Shown piece after piece: positions 42,801 to 54,160 of a DNA stretch of 64,000 nt. The translations under genes were made by a program, and so were the position numbers. The number at the start of each line of letters is the position of its first letter. Positions within the stretch are counted from its first letter, which is position 1. Source of the stretch: Corythucha ciliata (taxonomy: Eukaryota; Arthropoda; Insecta; Hemiptera; Tingidae); NCBI GenBank assembly GCA_038030265.1, contig CM075937.1, positions 35,754,198 to 35,818,197 on the forward strand, given 5' to 3'. The notes beneath the pieces are model-generated. The model ran no database searches, was not told the origin of the DNA, and saw nothing but the letters and a program-made list of their open reading frames with translations.

Positions 42801-44039
42801 CAGGGGCGTATAGCCAGAGCGGGGCAGGGGAGGGCAGTTTCCCTCCATCACTAGTCTCGAAAACGAAGCTGTAGTGGGGCAGCTGCCCACCCCCTTGAGG
42901 AAAATATCAAAAAGTACTAATCACACGGGGTCACTATTGATTTTTCAACATATTTTTTTCGCAAAAAAAATATTTTTCAAATTCAAACGCCAGTAAAAAG
43001 CCAAAACTTCGTGAAAATCTCAATTTTGTGTGATCTCCTTCGGTACCAGACATCATGAGATCTTCTCAGAAAAGCTGCCCTCTTCTAAGATCATGAGCTG
43101 GTCGAACGCACGTTTAGAAGACTTTAACTTGACAGTTTACAGGCCATTCGTCTGTACGATAGAAGAGTCCAGTTTGGGGGACTAAATTCCCGCAGTTTCC
43201 GTACCTGGGTGACGAGTTAAGTCAAGGGTTCTACTTTGATGAATGTAGAACTTGGATTAAATTTATTTTTTTTTTTTTTTCGTTCTCAGTCGAGAGTATT
43301 GCTAAAACAAAAGAGAATGGTGCAAACCGCAACTCAATAGTTGCAGGCAACGATTTTTAATTGAATTTTAAAACATCCGTGAATTACCAGCTGATCGACT
43401 TAGGCGAGGGTTGGAAATGTGACGTCACAACCACCAACCAACCCCTCTCAGGCACGTTCCCATTCCATCCTCTCCTCCCATCTGCCCAACCACTTCACCG
43501 TCAACCAGTATCACTGCAACCATCGTAGAACCTTACTGTTTACAAATACTTGCGCGTTCATTGCTTCGCTGTTTTGCCTTGGTGTGCTGCGTTCCTATTT
43601 ATTGTCCTATTTCGTCAGAAAAATTAAATGCACTAAAATGTTGTTTTCTTTGTTGCATCCAAACATGTGTACTCAGTTGAAGAGCACTGCAACCAGCGTT
43701 CAGGTTCGGTTGCTTGTGATAAGCCTGTCAACTTTCAAAACACGCTACCGGTTTCGACGTCACAAGGTCACTTCTGTCAAAACCCCCTCCATCGCGAAAC
43801 TTATTACTTAAAAAATTAATAAAAATATTTCCCGCGCGATTTTTTTACTTTTCCCTACTCTTTCCCCAATAACTTCTATCAAAGAACGCCATGAACGAAT
43901 AAAAAAAAGAATAGGCAATTTCTCCATTACCTACCGAGATCTCTTTAGGGGGACTCATCTAGTCATTGGGATGCATCTGACTTGTGCTCACGTGAAGCTG
44001 CCCATCCAATGTCTACATCAGAGGCTGGCTACGCCCCTG
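42801..44039. mobile_element. 1.24-kb hAT-like element
   Basis: Left end CAGGGGCGTATAGCCAG and right end CTGGCTACGCCCCTG are inverted except for a TA insertion at the left. Flanking 8-mers are only partly alike (TGATAAAC, CCGTGAAC). There is no transposase; the open frame at 43419-43811 has no domain. Confidence 0.6.
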
Positions 44040-44049
44040 CCGTGAACCA

Positions 44050-44450
44050 GCTATTTTCCCTTTTAGCCAAGAGTTAGCGTTGTTTCTCAATTTTCCTCGC
44101 TACAGCAGCTTTCTCAATTTTTTCAGTCAATGGCGTTTTCTCAACTTTATCTGTCAAAGAGCGTTTTGGCTTTTCACACGTTTTAGTCTATTTTAGTCGA
44201 CAATATGATTTTTCTCGATTTTAGCCACGAATTAGCAATTTCTTCCGCTTTAGACACAAATTAGCACTTTATGTCAGCCACCAAGTGGCTTTTGGAAATC
44301 GTGAATTTTCTCTATTTTGGCCGTGAATGAGCTATTTTTCTTAATATTAGCCGCGAATTAGCACTTTGTCTCGTTTATAGTCGCGTGAAGATGCCCCCGG
44401 AAACAGCGAATGTCCGATTTTTCAATTTCAGCTATGATTGAGCGCTAATT
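44050..44450 (+). repeat. Class A array
   Basis: About twelve units (CTCGATTTTAGCCACGAATT and variants) directly after the hAT-like element's right end. Confidence 0.55.
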
Positions 44451-44799
44451 GATGATGAGTATCTTTGTTCCCATGTTGAGGAAAAAAATCGGATTAATAA
44501 AGGCCCGTCGGGCTCCCGCCTAAAGACGGCACTGGTGATGATACCTCTGAGATCGCCAGACATTTTCTGTGAGTCAAGGGGCTCACAGCAGAGCTGGCTG
44601 TTGACAAACACACTTTTGGGTGCATTGAAAACTACTGAGGAGAGTAAAAACACGCCATAGGCATAGGTGGATCTAGGTGGTAGTGAAACAGGGGATCTGG
44701 TAAAATCGCTCTAAACATCGGTGGGTAGGTGGTGGGGGTGTGCTGTGGGAAGAAGTATAAAGTTTTGATTCCCCTCCTCTCCATCAATAGACCGATACT

Positions 44800-44965
44800 T
44801 TCTTGACGCGAGACCGGGACTTTCGAGACGGGACCGAGACCGGGACTTTCGAGACGGGACCGAGACCGAGACCCACTTTTTAATTACGAGACCGCGACTG
44901 AGACCGAGACATCATCCTAATAACCGAGACCGAGATGCGTATAAGTCTTGGTCTCAGTCTCGTGC
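44800..44965. repeat. GAGACCGG/GAGACCGAGAC repeat with inverted end
   Basis: Tandem CGAGACCGGGACTTT units (a 25-bp direct repeat), then CGAGACCGAGACC, closing with the inverse GGTCTCAGTCTCG near 44950. It resembles a subterminal repeat block of a DNA transposon, but no boundaries are evident. Confidence 0.5.
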
Positions 44966-45097
44966 ATCACTTACTCGCTATTGCCCATTTCGCTGTATGC
45001 CAATGACACGGTTAACTTTAGGCTTTGGTGTTGGGCGTTCCGCGGCGGTGCGTGTCGACCGAAGCACCTGCCTAGTTATAGGTACGGCTGTGAAACA

Positions 45098-45262
45098 GTC
45101 GGAAACCGTCAAATTGCCCCTTCAAACTGACTGATTAGAATTAAAGTTGAACATTTTTCCCTTAAAAAAGCAAAATCAATCTCGAAATTTCGCCCGAAAA
45201 ACCGATTTCCCACTGAAAAAATTGTCATTTTTTGGAAAGTCGCTTCTCGGCTAAAATATAAA
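45098..45262 (+). repeat. Dispersed repeat, copy 2
   Basis: Partner of 16705-16880, same orientation, about 80 percent similar by eye. Confidence 0.6.
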
Positions 45263-45299
45263 ATGCTTATTCGTTGTTAAAATTGAGAGAACGCCAATT

Positions 45300-46505
45300 T
45301 ACGGTTAAGCCACGTCCAGAGGAAAAGACATAGACACAATTGCATGCAAGTTTAAGGGTATTAAAGCAAAATTGCAGTTTCAAGACCATTTTTTGTAACG
45401 GAGTGGGACCCGCAGGCCCAAGTCTCGACTCAGGTCTGACGATTACCTACGTAATGAGGAATTAAATATGAAAAAGTAAATATGAAATATGACATTTTGG
45501 CATTTAAAGTACTAAATTTATTTGTTTTTTAATTATTAAAAAACCCTATTTTTATGCGAGTTTAAACGCTTGTGACTGGTTGGTGACTCGTGCCGTCACA
45601 TGGGCACTATCCGCTTACGTTTTATGAGGCGGACCGCACAAAACTGAGATAATTAATGATTCAACGATATTTGAATATCGTAATTATAATATATTAACGT
45701 GGCCATAAATGGCGTTGTTTTAAATCAGAATCGTTAATTTTAACTGCCCTAATACGCGGCAAATGAATGATTTGTCAGAAATTCGGGCATGATGCATGAT
45801 CTGTCCCTTGACGCAATCAGTTTTGTAGTTGGTTGTCAGCTTTATCACTCATTGCCTCTCAAAAGATGTTTTCGCTTTTTTAAAGTCTTTCCTAACCGAA
45901 ATTTCAGGAAAACATGTAAGTTTCTCGCCAGTCTTCGAACCTTATTGTTGGACTTTGATCCTTTTACTTCTTTCTTCTAATTTATTTATTATCTCTGTTT
46001 AAATCCTTTTTTTTTGTAAACTGTCCTGCTAGGCAGTCGCGTTCTATACTCTGTGGACTCTACTTCTCGTGTTCTCACAGAAAACAACATTTTGTAGCTA
46101 AAAGTTAAGCGTTTGTTGTATTGGAATCGACTTAGTTTTCGATTCTCAATAAAAGCTTGCGCATCGAATCTTGGTGTTATTCGGTTTGTGTTCAAAATTC
46201 CCCAGTCTTACAAACAAACAAAATATTTGACCCAAAATAGCAAAATTAAGTCACAATCACAAGTTTAGAACAAAGAATGTGAATCCATCGGTCTTCTTTC
46301 CACCTTTACCTAACCCACCACGGTATAAAAAGTTCAGGGAAATTACGAATTAGGCAAATGACCTTCCCGCACAAATTGCAGTCGTTTCAAACAGGGGTTA
46401 ATTTTCTTGACATTCGAAAAATAATTTAAAATAAAATGAAAGTTTTTGGGTGAAAGTAACTTTACGAAGTCACTTTGGCGTGAGTTTCAAAAATTACGTT
46501 AGTTC
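45300..46505. other. Intergenic, possible diverged relative of the 495-bp MITE
   Basis: AATGAGGAATTAAATATG at 45463 and TTAGTTCCTCATT near 46500 resemble the AATGAGGAAGTAACA termini in the correct inverted order. The 1.05 kb between them does not otherwise match. No gene seen. Confidence 0.3.
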
Positions 46506-46509
46506 CTCA

Positions 46510-46790
46510 TTGGCAAATTGGAAGTTTCGGGTCTTCATTTCAGCAAAATTGCGATTTTCGGGTCTTAATTTCGGATAAATTGCAAGTATCGGTGATAAAT
46601 ATTCGTGAAATTGCAAGTTTGCAATTTTTTGGGGGCTGAAATTGCAAAATAAAAATTGCAACAGTTTGGAGGCGAATATCTGTAAAATTGTACGTTTCCA
46701 GTTACAACTTCAGCGAAATTGAAAGTTTCTGGTGTTGATTCAAGTGAATTTGCAAATTTTGGGGCCGTTTTTGTGGCGGGTGGACAACAG
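46510..46790 (+). repeat. Degenerate tandem repeat, class C
   Basis: About eight units such as GAAATTGCAAGTTT and AAAATTGCGATTTTCGGGTC. Confidence 0.5.
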
Positions 46791-47371
46791 ACTAGCCGGC
46801 CCTAAACATAGCCCATACCCAGTTCCACGGAGAAATATTCGCTGCAATGCGATTTTCGGATTTTAATTCCTGCGAAAATGCTTGTTTCGGGACTTTTCAG
46901 TGAAAAAAACAAGTTTTTGGGCTTCAGGGTTGAAATACAACTACTAGGACCGATATACCTAAGATTATAATGCGAAATTTCCAGATTCCTGGCCGAGAAG
47001 TCAGTTTTAGGGGCAACAGCGACATTTCTGATCAAGAAGTGAGCAAATTTAGTTTACAAACAGATTTCTGGCGTCGCCGGTGCTTAACCACTGAGTAAGT
47101 GTTAGCCAGCTTATAGAATGCATTCATTGGACGTTTAGTAGCGATCTAGAAAATGTCTTTAAACCTCTTGTGGCCATCCATTGAATGTCCAGAATGTCTC
47201 CAGTGGATATCTTTTTTGATATTCAGTTCATGTCCTGGGCGGACGTAGATGAAGTGGATAGACACTGTCTATTAGAAGGCGATATTTAAGACATTCTTTC
47301 GACATAATGTTGGTCGAAAATTAATATCCTGTGCAGTAGCACCGACACTATATCCAAGGTGTAGCCACCGC
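46791..47371. other. Intergenic, nothing recognised
   Basis: A few more class C-like phrases up to about 47000, then unrecognised sequence. Confidence 0.35.
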
Positions 47372-47476
47372 TTTTCTGACCTGAGATAAGAACCAATGCT
47401 CCCTTAATTCCTTCTTTTGTTGGTAGTAAAAAAAGAAGGAATTAAGGAAGCATTGGTTCTCATCTCAGATCAGAAA
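47372..47476. repeat. Long near-perfect hairpin (about 47-bp arms)
   Basis: TTTTCTGACCTGAGATAAG leading into AACCAATGCTCCCTTAATTC pairs with GAATTAAGGAAGCATTGGTT leading into CTCATCTCAGATCAGAAAA. Only a few mismatches occur, and the loop is about 10 bases (GTTGGTAGTA). It could be a small fold-back element or a hairpin RNA precursor; the arms are longer than usual for an animal pre-miRNA. Confidence 0.75.
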
Positions 47477-48355
47477 ATCTAGTTTAACCAGAGAGAACTA
47501 CCAATTATTTAATTTCGAGCACGAAAGCTTCGGTTGAATACCGCCAAAAATGGCAGAATTGGTCACATTTGGCCGCGACTCGGCGTACACACAGCATTTG
47601 GAGTGGTAGTCCGGAGGCAGAGGCTAGGTAGTAGAGGACTGGACCGTTATAGGATATTCTGGATGGAATATGGATATCTCGCGGATAATCTGTGCTATTT
47701 GGATGCGTGATTTTAGCGTACTATATATGACAAATGGGGTTTCGCTCGGCACGAGAAATACGTAAATCGAGGCAGATTTTCGACCAAAAGCGCCGTTGAA
47801 GGGTTTCTAACTATGGTTCTGAAAGTTTAGGCCATTATATCGGGGTTTTCTGCCCCAAAGTTAGTGTGCTGAGATCAGAGCTGGGCAGTAACTGGCGAAA
47901 ATGGGCAAAATTCAAAAATGGACGAAACCGCTTTTCTTGGGGTTTCTTGGCTAGGGGAATCCGAAAATCAAAGCAGATATTCGATGAGACGAACAGTTAA
48001 AGGGGACAGCCCTGTGATTCCGGTGTTTTTGTCCGCTTTGACCCGATTTTAACAGCTAACGAATTTTCCCGAGGATAGTGGCTCGCGTGATCGTCAGCCC
48101 TGCCGAAGTCCAAAGAAAAGCGGAGTATGGAGAGATTCGAGTGAAACCAACGACCAACGACAACGCCAAACGCTAATTTAATAAAACTCGCGTGCCTCTC
48201 ATTTCCATCTTCTTTCCTTTAATAGACAATAAATCAGCTCTTCAGGAACATTGAATAAATTGGTACGGCTTTGGAAGTTCACTATAGTTTTCTTTTCTCA
48301 TATTATGCATTAACTGTGATGCAAGCGAATAAAAGGAACGTGGAAGTAACTCCCT
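47477..48355. other. Intergenic, nothing recognised
   Basis: No domain, no clear repeats. Confidence 0.35.
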
Positions 48356-48836
48356 GGGTGATTCTGTAACTCCGATAGCAAGTTACGTATCGTAAGTTGA
48401 GGATATGACGTCATGGATATAACCTCTCTATCGTATTGAGTAGCGTAACTTTTACGACACCTCCCGAGGTGTCGTATTCTAACTTACGCTCCGTAACTAA
48501 GATATCTCGGTAGAATACTAACCCTCCAAACAATTATCAGACGCGGAGTCTCATCTGAACGAGTAAAATTGTATGTTGTACATGTGAATGCGTCTGCATT
48601 CCGCCCTTCCATATCTTTGGTTGTTCAAATTGCTTAAACAACTCTGAGGCCTCTGGTAAGCATTACCTTCTGTTTTACATGAGATCTTCATCATTCGATT
48701 TTCTATATTCATCGTAGTTATTTTGCAGCTCTCTAGGTGCCACTACTAGATGTCGTATGTTACAGAATCACTTGAGTTACGATACTACGTCACAAGTTTA
48801 CGCCACGTAAATTCCATCTAAGTTACAGAATCACCC
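48356..48836. mobile_element. 481-bp MITE, GGGTGATTCTGTAAC family, copy 2
   Basis: Termini GGGTGATTCTGTAACT and AGTTACAGAATCACCC are perfectly inverted. The interior has further GTTAC/GTAAC motifs and a perfect palindrome CGACACCTCCCGAGGTGTCG. An internal end-like GTTACAGAATCACTTGAG lies near 48760. Confidence 0.75.
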
Positions 48837-49913
48837 TTCTGGGCATGTGTCTTTCACGCTGCTCCTCTTGTTGATTTTTATCGCTTTAGCAAAATAGAGA
48901 AAGAGGAGTTTTCCTTTGTTTGGTCGGAGAGGGGGGCTTCTTTGTGCTCACTGCTTCCCTTGATGAGACAGATGAGAGAAACTCTGGATCCGCGCCTGGG
49001 GCTGTGCTATGATCTGCGGTAGGGCAAATGTCCCTCCTAGCCTCTATAATACTGATCGCGACATATTACTCGACAGGGATGAAAACTTTGTAAATCAATA
49101 GTTTGAACCAAAAATTCCTTGCATTGTCACCTGATGTCTGTGTATGTCTCCATCATACTCGGTCTCCATCATACTCGGAGAGCAAGCGACGAAAAGTGGG
49201 CGTTCAAGTTATCTGCACCATCCGGGGCATGCATAAATAATTACTTATATTCGACTAATAACTTTCGGCACAGGCAAGGGGTATTGATGAACGCGATGGT
49301 CGTAAACGGTTAAATTTCCTCGCGTGACAATCACTTTTACTTTTTTTTAATGTTTTCTTTTGTCATCCCATCACTACTGAATATCCCCGCTCAATAACCC
49401 AACTCCCGATTAAAAGCTCAATCAAATCGAACAAGAGGAAAATTAACGGCCGAATCAGTGACGCTTTCCACCGATTGTGGTGGCGTGGTAAGCTATTCAT
49501 AGAAAATGAATCTGTCCCAAAGTCATTCAGGTGTATCCAAGATGTCAAACTCAAGTAACTTTATCTTTTAATTGTTTTTCAACCAAACAAATAAGAAAAT
49601 ACTTTTTGGTGTGTGTGTGCCCTTATTTTAAAATGTTGCGTTATTGACTTAAGTATTTTATCAATTTTTCGCGTGCGTGAAACCTTATTTTTTGTTCAAA
49701 TTATTCCTCAGCGAGTGCAAAAGGTAGCTGTAAGAATATTTTAAAGCCTCGCACTCGTTACCATGTTATCCGCGGTAAGCAATTTTAAGCTTTTCTTCAC
49801 AAACTGACAGCGTTGTTTTCAAAGCGTTTTCCTGACTTATTTCCTTTGCATCTTTTTATTCGGTCCATTTATTATTGAATAACCTTTTGCCGCTTTTTAT
49901 CTTCGCTTTCACT
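48837..49913. other. Intergenic with one hAT-like end
   Basis: CTCTGGATCCGCGCCTGG at 48980-48997 is the same terminal motif seen at 54143-54160. No partner end found. No gene seen. Confidence 0.35.
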
Positions 49914-50110
49914 TATAAATATATATATTTTTTTATTATCTGAGGGAAAAAAGGACTACCACGTTCAAGAAGAGGGGCGACCAAAGAGTGCATTTGTAGT
50001 CAAAGTGTCGCCGCGTCTTCATCCGTTGACTCAGTTCGAGGAGACATTCGGTCGCAAGATGCTTCCAGTCAAGAAGAAAGCTTCGAAATTCGACAGGGTG
50101 ACACGATCGT
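49914..50110 (+). other. Putative promoter and first exon
   Basis: TATAAATATATATA at 49914 is followed by about 170 bp that is more GC-rich than its flanks and ends in GATCGT|GTAAGT. Two frames stay open in it: one reads SVDSVRGDIRSQDASSQEES, the other is basic. No domain is recognised and no partner exon is certain. Confidence 0.3.
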
Positions 50111-50603
50111 GTAAGTGGATAATATAATTAATTTATTATAACTAATTTCGCCAATTCGCCCTTGTAATAATTAGACTCTATATTTTTTTATTATTAGTGC
50201 CTACCATACATTGAATCCTTGTCGTCTCCTTGAAAAAAAATAATAAAACAAATAAGTACACGCCAATTCATTCGGAGCTCGATTATTAAAAATCGGGAGG
50301 CTAGTGATTTCCGGAAAATGAAGACAAAATTGTGGGATTTGTGGGATAAGTGTCATCCTTTCTCACACAGTCAAAAATTAAACAAAAGACTCGCGACAAC
50401 TCTACTTTTCTTTTTTCAATTCTTTTTACGGCACTATACTTATTAAAACGAAGCGGAGAGGATACCCTGGGATTTTCAAGGGTTTTGAAGACATGTGGAA
50501 CACAATCATAATATACAGAGGGGTCTTTGCCCCTGACATTATCGAGTTTTTTGAGAATTCTCATACTTTTAGTTACTTTCTGGTCTTCAATCTTATTCAA
50601 CAG

Positions 50604-50820
50604 CCACTATTTTAAAGCATCAGGGCTCAAGTTTGTGGCTGCGCCATTTTGTAGTCGTAGAGTTAGTTTCTGTGACCAGCTTACCGCCGGTTTTTATGCC
50701 AAACAATTAGGTTCTGCGGTGGCTTGCATAGCAGACAAATGTTCAAAGATTACCCATGATGACGAGATTCTGTTTGAGCTGCTATGCAGCTTCTGTAGCA
50801 CACTTTTGATGATGCAGTAG
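50604..50820 (+). other. Possible Cys-rich exon
   Basis: After an acceptor-like TTATTCAACAG, one frame is open to a TAG followed by GTAATT. It has several Cys residues (FCSRRVSFCDQL, ACIADKCSKITHDDEILFEL). I recognise no family; a competing minus-strand frame lies just upstream. Speculative. Confidence 0.2.
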
Positions 50821-51965
50821 GTAATTTTCAGTTTGATATTTGAAAGTATGAGAATTTACAGCATGGTTTTGCCTCCACGGGGCGAATAAAAACCCCGCAT
50901 GGAGCGACGAGGCCTTAAAAACGTAAGTTTCTTTTTACTCAAGAAAGAAACTAAGAAAAAATACATGTATGTCGCTGGGTGGCTGTCATAATGAGGATTT
51001 ATGGTATTTTGAAGTCAAGCAGGCAAAGAAAAGTACATAGGTATGAAAAAGCCAAATAAAGTTGGCAGTTCTCGTCAGGCTTACCGATATACCCTGCACA
51101 ATATGGTACGGAAGCAATATATTTTAAAATAGAGAGAGATACCTGGAAGACTGGCAGTGTTTGACATTAATAAACTGTTAAGGAACGAATCAAATAACTG
51201 TTACGTATTTCTAGTTACGCCACTGTCATCAGCGTACAATATGTATTTCTTAAAATACTGAAAGAATGAGGAAAGTTGTATTTCTCCAAAATATTATTTT
51301 ATTGCATTGTCGTGTTGTCGAAAACAACGTGGGCAAGTGTACACTCAGCTCGTCATCCATAGCTCTTCTATATGGCGGACAATTATCCTCAGGCCGCGGA
51401 GATCCAGAGTTTTGCTAAGGGGAGGGGGGTGGGGATGCTAAAAGAAATCCTTCTCACAAGTTTTTTCATTCGGAAAACTTTAATTCTATAGCCCAAGAAA
51501 CCTAATTTCCAGCAGAATAAAATGTAACATCCTCGGGCATTGCTGATTGGTCACAAACACCGCAGTTACTATGAGATATTGAGCCAAAAAAGTGAAATTT
51601 TAGACGCAAAAACTTGTAATTTCACCCAGTGCAACCTAAACTTCAGCCACGAAACAGGGAATTAGTCAGCGTATTCTATGCAGTTCGGTGTTTGGTGAAA
51701 ACACTGCTACTCTGCTACTCACGTTTCCCGCCCCGCCTATTTTTCCATTGCTTATTTCCCACTATCTCGGCCGTTCTTCTTCCTGATCATTGAAGTGTAT
51801 CAAAATGAACTTAATTGGGCATGTTAATTACCCAATGTCTCTTTTTTGTCCATTGAGTGCGTTGAGCGTAAGGGTGAAAGTATGAGCAGGAAGGGTGTAG
51901 CCAGCCTTTAGTGTAGGGCTGGAAAGCTTATCTGAGACGATGACTAGTTCAATTGTGTTGTGTGT
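50821..51965. other. Intergenic, nothing recognised
   Basis: Direct phrase sharing with neighbours only. G-rich patch near 51420. Confidence 0.35.
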
Positions 51966-52668
51966 CAGTAGCGGATCTAAGGGAGGGGCCACAGGGGCCT
52001 TGGTCCCTTGGAGTCGCGAGATCACTTGTGAAAAAACATCATCAAAACCACCTTCCAAACTCTAACGAGGGATTATCACCTTCTCAAACTTTAGGGACTG
52101 ATTCGAGCTAGCACTATAAAAATGGTGAAACTGGCTTGGTGAGACTGTCGAGCCCCGAATTCGCGTCCTAAAAATGCCTGAACAGGTGATTCATGTTCTT
52201 AATAAGGCCAGGAACTGCCCATTCGTGCGTAGAAAAAGGCAATTATATTGTATATTCACTCCTTATACATTTAAATGCCCTGACAATTTTGCACCTTGTT
52301 AAATGATAAAACTGACCATTCGCAACCTACAAATGGTATGACAGACTATTTGCACCATATAAAGGGCAAAACTGACTGTTTGTGTCCACAAAACTGCTGT
52401 TAAATTAACGATTCCGGCCTTTTTGATAATGGCTAAACTGAGTTCGTACTCTAAATTAAAAAGACAGATTCGTGCGCCCAAAAATATCATACTAACTATT
52501 CACGCTCATTGTAAATTACCATACTGACGGTTCGCGCGGTAAAAATTTCCCTACTGTGGCTATTCACGCTCAAAAATTGGTAAAACTGACTCTATGCGGT
52601 CTACAAATGGTTAAATTGAAACTGGAATCACGACCTAAAAATTGCTAAACGGACCTTTCGTGCCTGGA

Positions 52669-52881
52669 AAATTCTTCTCTCCTTCTCCAATTCAGGAACT
52701 AATTACTACCATTTTGGTCAATAGTGCAAATAACACAACTGTGGAGCTGTGTCATTTGCAGTGTAAGGCGTCAATTGCTGATGAGGGGTCACTGTTTGTG
52801 CCCGAATGCGTACGACCAATAAAAAAAAAGCTGCAAAATGGTTGTAATTAGTTCCTGAATTGGAGAAGGAGAGGAGAATTT
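52669..52881. mobile_element. 213-bp MITE inside the class D array
   Basis: TCTCCTTCTCCAATTCAGGA then ACTAATTAC at the left, with the exact complement at the right (GTAATTAGTTCCTGAATTGG then AGAAGGAGA). Arms are about 37 bp. It splits the class D array, so it inserted after the array formed. Confidence 0.8.
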
Positions 52882-53548
52882 ACAGAGGGACAAGCGTATG
52901 AAGAAGGATGCGGATTCTGCCTTACTACTTATACCACTCGACACTCGTGACTTTAAAAACTGGTAAAACTTACCACTCGTGCATCAAAAATGACCAAATA
53001 CTGAGCCTCCACGCTACCAAAATGGCTATATTGCATTAGCGCCTTTTATATGGCTTAACTGAAGTGAATCGTGCCATGCCTATATGACTTGCTGCGCCGA
53101 AAAAAATTGCCAAATAAGAGGCTATTCGCGCCCTTAAAAGAATAATTGACTCAATCTATGAATCCCCCACCGAATAGAACCGTGTGCAATAAAGTGGTAA
53201 AAAACGGTGGCATCATAGTGAGAACCACTTCAACCGCTAGTCTGATCCGAAATTCGTCTAGATTTTCAGACTCCAGGGTGTCGAGGAACCTTATGATACG
53301 CGGTTTTGCCAATTTTCGTCTAAAAATGTTGATCATTTTTACTAGAAATTGCCCAGGGGTTAACTGTACGGTCTTTACAGGCGGAATGTTTATGTTTTCA
53401 AAGTGTTTCGATTTGAGCCGGACGTGGTTTTGAGGCCCTTGGACATTGCTCAATTTCATCTAGAAATCGTGTCAAAGAGGTCAAAAGATAAGGCGGGAGC
53501 GAGGTTGAACGCTCAGATTTTTGGGTTCATCGTGACTAAAAGTTCTAA

Positions 53549-53689
53549 AAGCCCATTTCTCAAGCTCTATGTTTGCGTTGTGTGGAGTCTATGCAACCGA
53601 AAAAATTTATTACCTCGAAAAATGAAGCATTTCGATAGGTTGCATAGACACCACCTCACAACGAAAACATAGAGCTTGTGAACGGGCCT
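53549..53689. mobile_element. 141-bp MITE with TAA target duplication
   Basis: The arms pair as CAAGCTCTATGTTTGCGTTG / CAACGAAAACATAGAGCTTG, with outer AAGCCC / GGGCCT. TAA flanks both ends (53546-53548, 53690-53692). PIF/Harbinger-like. Confidence 0.75.
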
Positions 53690-53788
53690 TAACGGCGGGC
53701 CATGAGAGGCCATGCCTTCTCCCTCCACCATTGGGTTAAGTTTTACTTATTCAAATTGAGGAATATTTTGGCCAAACAGTTAGGTATT

Positions 53789-53935
53789 GCGTTTTCCATT
53801 TGCATAAAATTCTGCATAGAGACAATTCATTTCCACATTCCACCCGTCTTCTCCATTAAGATATACGCTTTAATTCAGAGAGTACGGGTAGAAATGAACT
53901 GCCCAAATGCAGAATTTTGTGCAAACGGGAAACGC
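53789..53935. mobile_element. 147-bp fold-back element, GCGTTTTCCATTT family
   Basis: GCGTTTTCCATTTGCATAAA at the left and TTTTGTGCAAACGGGAAACG at the right. Same family as 11091-11180. Confidence 0.65.
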
Positions 53936-54160
53936 TATAGTTTACGTCAAATAGAGTTGTTCAATGCTGTTTTTTTTTCACTTTTCCGGCGTTTGAATTT
54001 TCTTGATTTTTTCGATTTTTCAATATTCAGAGATTGAGAGCTACTTTGCCACGGAAACCGCGTGGTGTGGTGTGGACGTGTGTTGTTGGTATAGGTGCAG
54101 TGATATAGGATGGGGTCGCATTATGGCCCCCTCCTTGAGCCGACTCTGGATCCGCGCCTG

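Larger units (their letters stand above)
51966..54160. mobile_element. 2.2-kb hAT-like element with class D array and nested MITEs
   Basis: Left end CAGTAGCGGATCTAAGGGAG; right end, read inward, CAGGCGCGGATCCAGAG. Shifting by one base gives flanks GTTGTGTG and GCTGTTTG (6 of 8). The interior from 52100 to 53160 is an array of about 38-bp units (ACTGACCATTCGCAACCTAC, AAAATGGCTAAACTG). It also carries three small elements at 52669, 53549 and 53789. No transposase. Confidence 0.55.

Noticed and set aside
42793..44047. 8-bp target duplication for the 1.24-kb hAT-like element
   Set aside because: Flanks TGATAAAC and CCGTGAAC match at only about half the positions.
45463..46505. Third copy of the 495-bp MITE
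   Set aside because: Only the termini resemble it; the interior does not align by eye.
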